Source: Patescibacteria group bacterium
Lineage (GTDB): Bacteria; Patescibacteriota; Saccharimonadia; CAILAD01; BJGX01
Assembly (NCBI GenBank): GCA_009691555.1
Contig: SICB01000006.1
Coordinates: 1-21,548, forward strand
Length of the DNA: 21,548 bases
Reading direction: 5' to 3'
Position 1 is the stretch's first letter; the number at the start of each line of letters is the position of its first letter. The position numbers were made by a program, and so were the translations under genes. Below the pieces are notes generated by a model, which ran no database searches, was not told the origin of the DNA, and saw only the letters and a program-made list of their open reading frames with translations. Below are positions 14,901 to 21,548 of the stretch, one piece after another.

Positions 14901-15458
14901 ACAACTATTGGCTATAAATACATGCTGAAACTCCACCACATGGTCGACGACAAGATCCACGCCCGATCAACCGGACCATACGCTATGGTTACCCAACAGC
15001 CACTAGGCGGTAAGGCCCAAATGGGAGGCCAAAGATTCGGCGAAATGGAAGTATGGGCCCTAGAAGCTTACGGAGCTGCCAATATTCTCCAAGAAGTCCT
15101 TACTATCAAGTCCGATGATGTTATCGGCCGCAGCAAAGCCTACGAATCGATCATCAAAAACGAAGAAATCCTTGGACCAAGAATACCCGAATCGTTCAAT
15201 GTGTTGGTTAAGGAATTGCAAAGTTTAGGACTAGCGGTAGAGCTCGAAAAACCTAAGATGTCTCAAGTTATCGACGCCGAAGATTTGCTAGAAAAAAACC
15301 TAGAAGTTGAAGCCGACGAGCTCGGTACCAAGATTTTGCTAGAAGGTGAGCAAGCTGCCGAAGGTGAAGCAATCGTCAACCTCGGCTCCGATGGTGCCAC
15401 AGACGACTTCCAAGCCTTGGCTACAAAAGACACTAAGTTAAAAGATAAGAAAGGATAG
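11952..15458 (+). CDS. rpoB: RNA polymerase beta subunit
   Basis: 1168 residues, close to the Gram-positive size (about 1190) and lacking the large E. coli insertions. It forms half of the catalytic cleft of RNA polymerase. Markers: the rifampicin-site region SQFMEQINPLAEIVHKRR (381-398) followed by GPGGLSRERAGFEVRDVH; ETPEGPNIGL (431-440); RALMGANMQRQAV (598-610); NFED (724-727, equivalent to the E. coli Glu813-Asp814 region); and GDKMAGRHGNKG with the active-site lysines K878 and K886. The C-terminal STGPYAMVTQQPLGGKAQMGGQRFGEMEVWALEAYGA stretch (1006-1042) clamps beta'. An acidic, poorly conserved tail follows. Asn400 (E. coli Ser531), Glu385 (Asp516) and Met402 (Leu533) are uncommon in the rifamycin pocket. 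It is not preceded by rplJL; clpP lies upstream instead. Confidence 0.98.
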   Translation: MAHSASPRKYFNSQDIPLPLPDLIKIQLDSYNWFFEEGLKELFEEISPIEDFTAKKYELSFKSYKFDKEKVSEEVAKEKNLSYEASLKATIELLIKETGEVKVQEIFLGDYPVMTERGTFIINGVERVVVSQLKRTSGVFFTRDSSADYFSAKIIPSRGAWLEIETAQNGVMSVKIDRKRKLPVTTLLRAYGFGSDTEIKELYKNVDTGEVKLIDETLAKDPTSTTAEALMEVYRRIRPGDLATVENSKALIDSMFFDFKRYDLSKVGRYKLNKRLGVDVKNDQEGRVLRKEDLVAIIGEVIKLSNSNMPSEDIDHLGNRRLNMVGELMQNRFRVGLLRMERIVKDRMSLAEPESIIPGQLINVRPIVATVKEFFASHQLSQFMEQINPLAEIVHKRRLNAMGPGGLSRERAGFEVRDVHRTHYGRICPVETPEGPNIGLVGTLATYAQVNQYGFIETPYFKVINELPTGKAVGEIASKTVKSKDNKIIIKEGDKITAVIAKALEKAGNESVRIKARATSEIVYLDASDEEKAVIAQAKTPTNDNGYFVQPRVAVRGVGGEADEEDANNVDYMDISSNQVVGVSAALIPFLEHDNAKRALMGANMQRQAVALIRPEAPIVGTGVEARVAEDSGQVIIAQEDGEVISADARKIVIKYKKAGKKSYNLVNFVRSNQASSIHQKTLVSSGQKVKRGDILADGMSTKDGELALGQNVLVAFMPFDGLNFEDAIILSQRLVQDDRYTSIHIETHQTDVRDTKLGAEVVTRDIPNVSEDSLKDLDDEGIIRIGAEVEAGHILVGKITPKGETDLSSEERLLRAIFGEKARDVKDTSLRLPNGTTGKVVEVKILSREAGDDLPAGVISQIYVAVAQLRKISVGDKMAGRHGNKGVISKIMPVEDMPYLEDGTAVDIILNPLGVGARMNIGQILETHLGWAAQALGYKVASPVFDGVKLDQIKAELKKAGLPEDGKAQLYHGYNGEPFSETTTIGYKYMLKLHHMVDDKIHARSTGPYAMVTQQPLGGKAQMGGQRFGEMEVWALEAYGAANILQEVLTIKSDDVIGRSKAYESIIKNEEILGPRIPESFNVLVKELQSLGLAVELEKPKMSQVIDAEDLLEKNLEVEADELGTKILLEGEQAAEGEAIVNLGSDGATDDFQALATKDTKLKDKKG

Positions 15459-15462
15459 ACCG

Positions 15463-18400
15463 ATGAATATCAGTGCCAACGAACAAATGATACTAGACTT
15501 TGAATCAATTCGACTATCGGTAGCTTCTCCCGAAACTATCCTTGACTGGTCGCACGGTGAAGTAACTAAGCCTGAAACTATCAACTACCGAACCCAAAAG
15601 CCTGAAAAGGATGGACTGTTTTGCGAAAAGATTTTTGGGCCATCTAAGGATTGGCAGTGTTACTGCGGCAAATACAAGGGTATTCGCTACAAGGGAATTA
15701 CCTGTGATAAATGTGGTGTTTTAGTTACCCGCAGCATCGTCAGACGCGAAAGAATGGGACACATCACTCTCGCCGTACCAGTTACGCACATTTGGTTCTT
15801 GCGTGGCACACCGAGCCCAATTAGCCTGATACTTAATATGGGCGTACGTGACCTCGAACGGGTAGTTTATTTCGCCAACTTTATCGTTACTGATGTCGAC
15901 GAAAAAGCCAAACAGGAAGCCATTAAAGAGCTCGAAGTCGATTTCAAGACTCGCCGCAAGGCTATTTTGGTTAGGCACAAAATAAAGAATGCAGAAAAAG
16001 ATGTGTTGAGCGACGAAGCTATTAATGAGCTAGCCGAACTAGACAACTCCTACACTACCGCCAAAGTAGATCTTAACGGCCTTGCCAAGTATGAGCTTTT
16101 GCCTGAAGGTCGCTACCGCGAGCTGAGTCAAAAGTTTGGCCACATCTTCAAAGCTGGCATTGGTGCCGAGGCTATCTTGGAATTACTCAAAGAAGTCAAT
16201 CTCAAAAAACTAATCAAAGCACTAAGACTGGAATCAGAAGAAACCATCGGCCAAAAAAAGAAAAAAGCCCTCAAAAGGCTAAAGCTAGTCGAAGGTATGC
16301 TTCAGGCCGGCTTGCGACCAGAGTGGCTAATAACTAGCCAACTGCCTGTTATTCCACCAGATCTTCGACCAATGGTACAGCTCGACGGCGGACGCTTTGC
16401 AGCATCTGACCTAAATGATCTATACCGAAGAGTCATCAACCGCAACAACCGTCTTAAAAAGCTCTACAGACTTCAGGCTCCAGAAGTTATTTGCCGCAAT
16501 GAAAAACGCATGCTTCAAGAAGCAGTCGATGCCCTAATCGACAATAACGCCCGTCGCGATAGAGCCGTATCAGCTACCGGAAGCCGTAAAAAGCTCAAGA
16601 GCCTGACCGACCTACTTAAGGGTAAGCAAGGACGATTCCGCCAAAACCTACTTGGTAAGCGCGTTGACTATTCTGGCCGCTCGGTAATTGTAATCGGACC
16701 ACACCTCAAGCTAGACCAATGCGGTATTCCAAAGATGATGGCGCTAGAGCTCTTTAAGCCATTTGTCACAGGTCGCCTAATTGCACTCGGATTTGCCCAC
16801 AATGTTAAGAGTGCTACTCGTATGATTGAGCGATCTCGGTCTGAAGTATGGGATACCCTAGACGAAGTGATTGCAGATAAGTACGTGCTTTTAAACCGCG
16901 CACCGACACTCCACCGACTCGGAATCCAGGCTTTTAAGCCTATCCTAATCGAAGGTAAGGCAATTCAATTGCACCCAATGGTTTGCGCTGCCTTTAACGC
17001 TGATTTCGACGGAGACCAAATGGCCGTTCACGTACCACTCGGCGAAGCAGCTCAGGCCGAAGCAAAGAATATTATGCTATCTCGACACAACTTGCTTAAG
17101 CCATCATCTGGCGAGCCAGTAGTAAACCCTAGCAAAGACATCGTGCTGGGATGTTATTTCATGACATCAATCAAACCAGGCAGTAAGGGCGAAGCTAAGA
17201 TTTTTGAAAGTTCTGACGCAGCCATTATGGCTCACCAGCTTGAAGCAGTAGATTTACGGGCCGAAATCAAAGTCAGAATAAACGGCGAGATCATCGAAAC
17301 ATCTCCAGGAAGATTACTATTTAATGAAGTATTGCCTGAAGGAATGGACTTCCAGAACGACCCAATGACTAAGTCGAAGCTCAAAAAAGTAATGGCCGAA
17401 GTATTTGTCCGTTATGGTGTCGACGATACAGCACTACTCTCAGATGCAGTCAAAGATCTTGGGTTTAAGTACGCCACTGTTTCGGGTATTTCGATTGGTA
17501 TGGACGACTTAGTTGTACCTCAAAGCCGAACTGAAATAATCGCCGAAGGCGAAAAGAAAGTAGCCGGATTTGCAAGTCAGTACAACCAAGGTTTGATCAC
17601 TGAAGACGAACGCTACCACAAAACAATTGGTGCCTGGAAGGAAGTCGGCGAAGGAGTCGAAAGCGCTCTGATAGAAACTCTGGCTAGCAGCGAATCCACC
17701 CTAACCCTCGACATCGACTCTGGTGCTCGTGCTACTATGGCGCAGGTTAATCAGATGGCCGGAATGCTTGGGCTAATGCTTAATCCGTCGGGCCGAACTA
17801 TTGAGCTACCAATTCGATCCAACTACAAAGACGGCCTAACCGTCCTAGAATACTTCATTAGCACCCATGGTGCTCGTAAGGGCCTTACCGACACCGCACT
17901 TCGAACTGCCGAATCTGGTTATCTGACCCGAAGACTAGTCGATGTTAGCCAAGATATTGTGATATCAGAGCTAGATTGTGGCGACAAAGAAGGCTATATT
18001 GTCAATCGAGCCGAGGCCGAAGCTGTCGGCGAAGAAGGAATTGGTGCATGGTTGGTAGGAAGAACCGCCAACGAAAAAATCATCAACCCTAAGACCAAAA
18101 AGGTCATCGTTAAGAAAAACGCTCTGATGCTCGACGATGAAGCAAAAGAAATTAACGAAACCGACATACCTCAAGTTAATATCCGATCTATCTTGAAGTG
18201 CCGAAGCTTATGGGGCATTTGTGAAAAATGTTACGGCCTAGACCTTGGTACCGGCAAGCCTGTCAAGCAAGGTGAGGCAGTTGGTATTATTGCCGCCCAG
18301 AGTATTGGTGAGCCGGGTACTCAGCTAACTATGCGTACCATGCACGCTGGTGGTGCCGCTACCGAAGACATCACCCAGGGTCTTCCAAGAGTTGAAGAGA

Positions 18401-19254
18401 TTTTTGAAGCTCGCAACCCTAAGGGGCAGGCAATCCTAGCCGATGTCGAAGGTACGCTTCAGATTCGTAAAAACGGCAACAAGCAGACCCTAATAATCAT
18501 CCCTAATGATCAAAAAATTACGGATTACAAACTGGGTGCTATGAAGCCAACAGTCAAATCGGGCGATATGGTAGAGCGTAGCCAGGTTCTTGCCCAAAGC
18601 AAGGATGGCAAGCGAACTATTAAGGCCGGTGGATCAGGCGAAGTTAAGGTGACTAAAGATAAAATCGCCCTTACTCATTTAGGCGCCGGGCTACGCGAAT
18701 ATACCATTGGTGAGTATGTCGAAGTAGAGCTCAAAAACGGCGATAGTGTTGAGGTTGGCCAAAGACTGACCGAAGGGCCTATCAATCTTCAAGACATGCT
18801 CAAACTGCGCAGTGAAGAAGCAGTACAACGCTATGTCATCGATGAAGTACAGGCCATTTATTTAAGTCAAGGCCAGACCATCGCTGCTAAGCACATTGAG
18901 GTGATAATCAAGCAGATGTTTAGTAGGGTCCAAATCGAAGAGCCCGGCGACACCGACTTCATATCTGGCGATGTCATCTCTAAGCCTTCACTGACTATTG
19001 AAAATCAAAAAGCCATCGCTAAAGGCAAAAAGCCAGCCACCTACGAGCTGCTTTTGATGCCGATTACAAAGATTTCTACAGGTGCAGACAGCTGGCTATC
19101 GGCCGCATCCTTCCAAGAAACCACCAGGGTTTTGATTGGTGCAGCAATGCGAGGCAAGTCTGACCACTTGCGAGGTCTCAAGGAAAATGTGATCATCGGA
19201 CGGCTCATTCCGGTCGGAACTGGCTTCAGAAAGGAAGAAGGGGGAAAAGCTTGA
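15463..19254 (+). CDS. rpoC: RNA polymerase beta' subunit
   Basis: 1263 residues. Its start is 4 nt after the rpoB stop with AAGGA at 15451-15455, so the pair is translationally linked. Catalytic Mg2+ ligands are D514, D516 and D518 in N512-A-D-F-D-G-D518. Zinc site 1 is C66-x-C68 with C81-x2-C84, spacing identical to E. coli. Zinc site 2 is C839, C913, C920 and C923. The rudder and bridge-helix regions are intact (QSIGEPGTQLTMRT at 946-959). The trigger loop has no SI3 insertion and keeps His961 (E. coli His936), but the preceding residue, Phe935 in E. coli, is Met960. The end, IIGRLIPVGTG, matches the family. Together with beta it makes the catalytic core of RNA polymerase. Confidence 0.98.
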   Translation: MNISANEQMILDFESIRLSVASPETILDWSHGEVTKPETINYRTQKPEKDGLFCEKIFGPSKDWQCYCGKYKGIRYKGITCDKCGVLVTRSIVRRERMGHITLAVPVTHIWFLRGTPSPISLILNMGVRDLERVVYFANFIVTDVDEKAKQEAIKELEVDFKTRRKAILVRHKIKNAEKDVLSDEAINELAELDNSYTTAKVDLNGLAKYELLPEGRYRELSQKFGHIFKAGIGAEAILELLKEVNLKKLIKALRLESEETIGQKKKKALKRLKLVEGMLQAGLRPEWLITSQLPVIPPDLRPMVQLDGGRFAASDLNDLYRRVINRNNRLKKLYRLQAPEVICRNEKRMLQEAVDALIDNNARRDRAVSATGSRKKLKSLTDLLKGKQGRFRQNLLGKRVDYSGRSVIVIGPHLKLDQCGIPKMMALELFKPFVTGRLIALGFAHNVKSATRMIERSRSEVWDTLDEVIADKYVLLNRAPTLHRLGIQAFKPILIEGKAIQLHPMVCAAFNADFDGDQMAVHVPLGEAAQAEAKNIMLSRHNLLKPSSGEPVVNPSKDIVLGCYFMTSIKPGSKGEAKIFESSDAAIMAHQLEAVDLRAEIKVRINGEIIETSPGRLLFNEVLPEGMDFQNDPMTKSKLKKVMAEVFVRYGVDDTALLSDAVKDLGFKYATVSGISIGMDDLVVPQSRTEIIAEGEKKVAGFASQYNQGLITEDERYHKTIGAWKEVGEGVESALIETLASSESTLTLDIDSGARATMAQVNQMAGMLGLMLNPSGRTIELPIRSNYKDGLTVLEYFISTHGARKGLTDTALRTAESGYLTRRLVDVSQDIVISELDCGDKEGYIVNRAEAEAVGEEGIGAWLVGRTANEKIINPKTKKVIVKKNALMLDDEAKEINETDIPQVNIRSILKCRSLWGICEKCYGLDLGTGKPVKQGEAVGIIAAQSIGEPGTQLTMRTMHAGGAATEDITQGLPRVEEIFEARNPKGQAILADVEGTLQIRKNGNKQTLIIIPNDQKITDYKLGAMKPTVKSGDMVERSQVLAQSKDGKRTIKAGGSGEVKVTKDKIALTHLGAGLREYTIGEYVEVELKNGDSVEVGQRLTEGPINLQDMLKLRSEEAVQRYVIDEVQAIYLSQGQTIAAKHIEVIIKQMFSRVQIEEPGDTDFISGDVISKPSLTIENQKAIAKGKKPATYELLLMPITKISTGADSWLSAASFQETTRVLIGAAMRGKSDHLRGLKENVIIGRLIPVGTGFRKEEGGKA

Positions 19255-19274
19255 CCAGGTAAGTCTTATCTGGT
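19254..19274 (+). promoter_or_regulatory. Hairpin between rpoC and rpsL
   Basis: ACCAGGTAA (19254-19262) pairs with TTATCTGGT (19266-19274), a 9-bp stem with one G-U pair and a GTC loop, starting at the last base of the rpoC stop. No T-run follows, so it is not an intrinsic terminator. An RNA processing or stability site separating polymerase from ribosomal-protein messages is a reasonable guess. Confidence 0.4.
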
Positions 19275-19295
19275 AGAGTATTGAAGTTACAAATT

Positions 19296-19721
19296 ATGCC
19301 AACTATTAACCAACTCATCAGGAAACCGCGCTCGCGCAAATCGACTAAGACCAAATCCCCAGCACTGGGGAAGACCTTTAACGCCCTCAAAAATCAGTCT
19401 ACCCAGCAGAACTCGCCGTTCAAGCGCGGAGTTTGTGTCAAGGTCTATACTCAGACTCCTCGTAAGCCTAACTCAGCCCTCCGTAAGGTCGCTCGAGTAA
19501 GGCTAACCAACGGTATGGAAGTCACTGCTTATATTCCAGGCGAAGGCCACAACCTGCAAGAGCACTCAGTGGTTCTAGTCAGAGGTGGTCGGGTTAAGGA
19601 TCTTGGTGGAGTACGATACCACATCGTACGCGGGCACCTCGATACAAGCGGAGTTAGTAATCGCAAGCAAGGGCGTAGTAAATATGGCGTCAAAAAAGAC
19701 GCTGGAAGCAAAAAGGAATAA
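19296..19721 (+). CDS. rpsL: 30S ribosomal protein S12
   Basis: 141 residues from ATG 19296, giving the canonical MPTINQLIRK start; an in-frame TTG at 19281 would add five unusual residues and is rejected. S12 sits at the decoding centre and controls accuracy. KRGVC, NSALRKVARVRLTNGMEVTAYI and GEGHNLQEHSVVLVRGGRVKDL are all present. Residues about 25-42 form the roughly 13-residue longer loop also found in Bacillus S12. Arg56 stands where E. coli has Lys42, and Gly104 where E. coli has Pro90, both classical streptomycin positions; Asp102 (the RimO methylthiolation target) and Lys101 are kept. The ribosome site is poor, and the gene follows rpoC by 41 nt and overlaps nothing. rpsG begins 3 nt later. 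Confidence 0.97.
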   Translation: MPTINQLIRKPRSRKSTKTKSPALGKTFNALKNQSTQQNSPFKRGVCVKVYTQTPRKPNSALRKVARVRLTNGMEVTAYIPGEGHNLQEHSVVLVRGGRVKDLGGVRYHIVRGHLDTSGVSNRKQGRSKYGVKKDAGSKKE

Positions 19722-19724
19722 CCG

Positions 19725-20201
19725 ATGCCAAGAAAAGTCACTAAATCTTTAAAAAGAATTTTGCCAGCTGACCGAGTTTACGATAGCGTTTTGGTTACCA
19801 AGATGATCAACAAGGTTATGCTCGACGGCAAAAAGCGTCTAGCTGAAAACTTAGTCTATAAAGCTCTTGAGCAAGCCGGCGAAAAAACCAAAAAGGAGCC
19901 ACTAGAAGTATTCGAGGGAGCCATTAAGAATGTTAGCCCTCAAGTTCAGGTCAAATCCAAACGTATTGGCGGAGCCAATTATCAGGTACCAATCGAAGTT
20001 AAGGGCGATCGCAAGGTGCATTATGCGATGGTCTGGATGCTCGATTCGGCCCGCAACAAAAAAGGCAAGAGCTTCGACAAAAAACTAGCCGCTGAGCTAG
20101 TCGCCGCTTACAACAACGAAGGTGATGCCGTTAAGAAAAAGCAAGACACTCACCAAATGGCCGAAGCCAATAAAGCCTTTGCTCACTTTGCCCGCTACTA
20201 G
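19725..20201 (+). CDS. rpsG: 30S ribosomal protein S7
   Basis: 158 residues, the usual 156 or so. S7 nucleates the 30S head by binding the 3' domain of 16S rRNA and contacts E-site tRNA. Recognised blocks: MPRK at the start; VTKMINKVMLDGKKRLAENLVYKAL (about 24-48); the beta-hairpin KSKRIGGANYQVPIEVKGDRK (about 78-98); and the end VKKKQDTHQMAEANKAFAHFARY. ATG 19725 comes 3 nt after the rpsL stop with AAGGA at 19713-19717, the same arrangement as rpoB-rpoC. A strong terminator lies 60 nt downstream, so fusA is in a separate unit here rather than continuing the str operon. Confidence 0.97.
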   Translation: MPRKVTKSLKRILPADRVYDSVLVTKMINKVMLDGKKRLAENLVYKALEQAGEKTKKEPLEVFEGAIKNVSPQVQVKSKRIGGANYQVPIEVKGDRKVHYAMVWMLDSARNKKGKSFDKKLAAELVAAYNNEGDAVKKKQDTHQMAEANKAFAHFARY

Positions 20202-20260
20202 ACCGGCAGGATTATAAATCCCCGCCAGTTACAGACTTCAAAACATAAACTAAGAAAATA

Positions 20261-20298
20261 CTAAAAAAGCCCGAAGTTAAAGATTCGAGCTTTTTTAG
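20261..20298 (+). terminator. Intrinsic terminator after rpsG
   Basis: CTAAAAAAGC (20261-20270) pairs with GCTTTTTTAG (20289-20298), with CGAA (20272-20275) / TTCG (20284-20287) extending the stem across a single C/A mismatch; the loop is 8 nt. The T-rich arm supplies the U-tract. The symmetry suggests activity on both strands. It ends the rpoB-rpoC-rpsL-rpsG unit. Confidence 0.88.
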
Positions 20299-20498
20299 TG
20301 GGTTAGTGAGGGTAGAGGCAGCACACTATTAGTACCAGTGCTAACGGTATCTAAAATGAGCTTATATTCTAAAAAATGAGCCACCCTCCCCACTCACTTT
20401 TGATAGAGTATATTTTCGTAATACATTCAACTATATAGCCTACTTTTGACTCAGGCAAGCGTGTGGCGGAATGATTTTTTTGAAAATATATTTAACTC
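20299..20498. other. Gene-free stretch upstream of the fusA promoter
   Basis: No coding frame is convincing on either strand. Visible structure: AGTGAG (20305-20310) with CTCACT (20393-20398) as the ends of a long imperfect inverted repeat; a small hairpin AGCAC (20320-20324) / GTGCT (20338-20342); and a direct repeat, CTAAAATGAGC (20351-20361) and CTAAAAAATGAGC (20369-20381). No known RNA family is recognised. Confidence 0.4.
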
Positions 20499-20527
20499 TT
20501 GATATAAGATTAAAAATAAGGTAAAAT
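20499..20527 (+). promoter_or_regulatory. Promoter of fusA
   Basis: TTGATA (20499-20504), a 17-bp spacer and TAAAAT (20522-20527). The predicted start near 20534 gives a leader of about 74 nt. The architecture matches the rpoB promoter rather than the extended -10 promoters. Confidence 0.7.
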
Positions 20528-20540
20528 AGGACTCGACTTA

Positions 20541-20554
20541 GCCGAAATTTCGGC
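20541..20554 (+). promoter_or_regulatory. Perfect 14-base palindrome in the fusA leader
   Basis: GCCGAAATTTCGGC is fully self-complementary. As RNA it folds into a 5-bp stem with an AAUU loop. As DNA it could be a dimeric repressor site just downstream of the start point. An AT-rich run follows, without a proper T-tract. The fusA Shine-Dalgarno, AAAGGA, is at 20588-20593, 14 nt from the ATG. Confidence 0.4.
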
Positions 20555-20607
20555 ATTATTTATTTAGATTTAAGAGTTAGATTCAAGAAAGGAAATTATT
20601 TTTAGTC

Positions 20608-21548
20608 ATGGCCCGAGAATATACATTAGAAAACACCCGCAATGTCGGCACCATTGCCCACATTGATGCTGGCAAAACTACCGTCACAGAAGGTATTTTG
20701 TACCGCACTGGAGTTGTCCACAAAATTGGCGAAGTTCACCAGGGGGAGGCAACCATGGACTGGATGGAGCAAGAGCGCGAACGCGGTATTACTATTACCT
20801 CGGCTGCCACGACCTGTTTTTGGAAGGGTAAGCTAATTAATATCATCGATACCCCGGGTCACATCGACTTTACCGTCGAAGTGGAGCGGTCTTTGCGAGT
20901 TTTAGACGGAGCCTGCGTGATGTTTGACGGCAAAATGGGTGTCGAGCCACAGTCCGAGACCGTTTGGCGCCAGGCCGACAAATATGGCGTTCCGCGCATT
21001 TGTTTTATCAACAAAATCAACCAAACCGGCGGAGACTTTTACAAAAGCCTGGCTTCTATTCATGAACGCCTCAGCAAGCACGCCTACCCAGTGCATTTGC
21101 CAATTGGTTTTGAACAGGGCATCAATGGCATTGTCGATGTCATCGAAATGAAAGCTTATCAGTACGACGACTATACCGACAAGGAGCTAAAAGAAATACC
21201 AATACCCGAAGATATGCTTGAAAAAGCCAAGAACTACCGCCAGCACTTAATCGAAGCTGCTATTGAAGTCGATGATGATATTATGGAAAAATACCTTGAG
21301 GGCACCGAGCTTTCAGAGGCCGAAATCAAGGGCGTTATCCGCAAATCTGTATTAAGAGGCGATTTTTTCTTGGTTGCTGGTGGCGATGGTCGCGGCGTAA
21401 TCGTAGAAAAACTGTTAGATCTTATTGTCGATTATTTGCCTAGTCCTCTAGATGTCACACCGCCTCTAGCCGTCGACAACAAGACAGGTGATGAAAAAAT
21501 TATCGAAGTTAGCGACGAAGCTCCTTTTGCTGGCTTGGCTTTCAAAAT
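20608..21548 (+). CDS. fusA: Elongation factor G, N-terminal part (3' end outside window)
   Basis: 313 codons are visible of a protein normally near 700 residues. EF-G is the GTPase that drives translocation on the ribosome. ATG 20608 gives MAREYTLENTRNVGTIAHIDAGKTT, the standard EF-G start. G1 is A17-H-I-D-A-G-K-T-T25, G2 is R59-G-I-T-I-T64 and G3 is D81-T-P-G-H85. The G4 motif, normally NKxD, reads N135-K-I-N138 followed by QTGGDF, so the Asp that recognises guanine is Asn. The residues after about 155 form the G' insert. Everything else is intact, so this is probably the main EF-G rather than a paralogue, though a second copy elsewhere cannot be excluded. It has its own promoter and leader, separate from rpsL-rpsG. 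Confidence 0.96.
   Translation, partial: MAREYTLENTRNVGTIAHIDAGKTTVTEGILYRTGVVHKIGEVHQGEATMDWMEQERERGITITSAATTCFWKGKLINIIDTPGHIDFTVEVERSLRVLDGACVMFDGKMGVEPQSETVWRQADKYGVPRICFINKINQTGGDFYKSLASIHERLSKHAYPVHLPIGFEQGINGIVDVIEMKAYQYDDYTDKELKEIPIPEDMLEKAKNYRQHLIEAAIEVDDDIMEKYLEGTELSEAEIKGVIRKSVLRGDFFLVAGGDGRGVIVEKLLDLIVDYLPSPLDVTPPLAVDNKTGDEKIIEVSDEAPFAGLAFK

Noticed and set aside
19281..19295. TTG at 19281 as the rpsL start
   Set aside because: The S12 family starts with MPTINQL, which corresponds to ATG 19296; the extra five residues are not conserved.
19371..19424. The 13-residue insertion in S12 as a novelty
   Set aside because: The same loop length occurs in Bacillus and Mollicutes S12, so it is a known long form.
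20642..20836. Frames inside the start of fusA on both strands
   Set aside because: They are out of frame with the clearly conserved EF-G coding sequence and match nothing recognisable.
1..21548. Recoded UGA (Gly), as in SR1/Gracilibacteria
   Set aside because: All large proteins are full length with UGA as stop (PBP and rpoC end in TGA), and no in-frame TGA interrupts them.
1..21548. Insertion sequences, prophage, CRISPR or toxin-antitoxin genes
   Set aside because: No transposase, integrase, regularly spaced repeats or paired small genes were found. The PIN domain here is membrane-linked with a TRAM domain and has no antitoxin partner.

Overview
The window reads as core-genome, housekeeping DNA from a small-genome bacterium of the Candidate Phyla Radiation (Patescibacteria), most likely Saccharibacteria (TM7). 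That placement rests on remembered gene order and protein character, not on a search. RpoB (1168 aa) and RpoC (1263 aa) lack the large lineage-specific insertions of proteobacterial RNA polymerase. S12 is the long Bacillus-like form. UGA is used as stop and Trp is TGG throughout, so the UGA=Gly code of SR1/Gracilibacteria is excluded. No mobile element, CRISPR array, rRNA or foreign-looking island is visible.

Layout. 1-1527 (+): the 3' part of radA followed by a membrane-anchored PIN-TRAM (YacL-like) protein. 1671-4511 (-): a bifunctional class A penicillin-binding protein with an Ig-like C-terminal extension, convergent with the PIN-TRAM gene. 4512-4740: a divergent promoter region and a 135-nt tyrS leader. 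4741-9284 (+): tyrS, recG, a zinc-phospholipase-C-like protein and rsmD, closely packed, then tRNA-Leu(UAG) and a strong terminator. 9418-9850: 430 bases without a gene but with several sizeable inverted repeats. 9869-11761 (+): tig and clpP. 11762-11951: rpoB promoter and a structured leader. 11952-20201 (+): rpoB-rpoC-rpsL-rpsG, ended by a strong terminator. 20299-20607: gene-free DNA with the fusA promoter. 20608-end: the first 313 codons of fusA.

Function. The genes cover recombinational repair and fork rescue (RadA, RecG), cell-wall synthesis (PBP1A-like), tRNA charging (TyrRS, tRNA-Leu), ribosome maturation (RsmD), nascent-chain folding and proteolysis (trigger factor, ClpP), transcription (beta, beta') and translation (S12, S7, EF-G).

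Two themes stand out. First, promoters fall into two types. recG, tig, clpP, the PBP gene and the tyrS leader carry an extended -10 (TGN-TAnnnT) so close to an ATG that transcripts should be leaderless or nearly so, mostly without a Shine-Dalgarno. rpoB and fusA instead have -35/-10 pairs with 17-bp spacers, leaders of about 75-135 nt and Shine-Dalgarno sequences. Second, three conserved translation and transcription proteins differ at textbook positions. EF-G has NKIN instead of NKxD. RpoB has Asn at the E. coli Ser531 position and Glu at Asp516. S12 has Arg at K42 and Gly at P90. No wholly new multi-gene system is evident; the best unexplained items are the rpoB leader and the structured 9418-9850 stretch.
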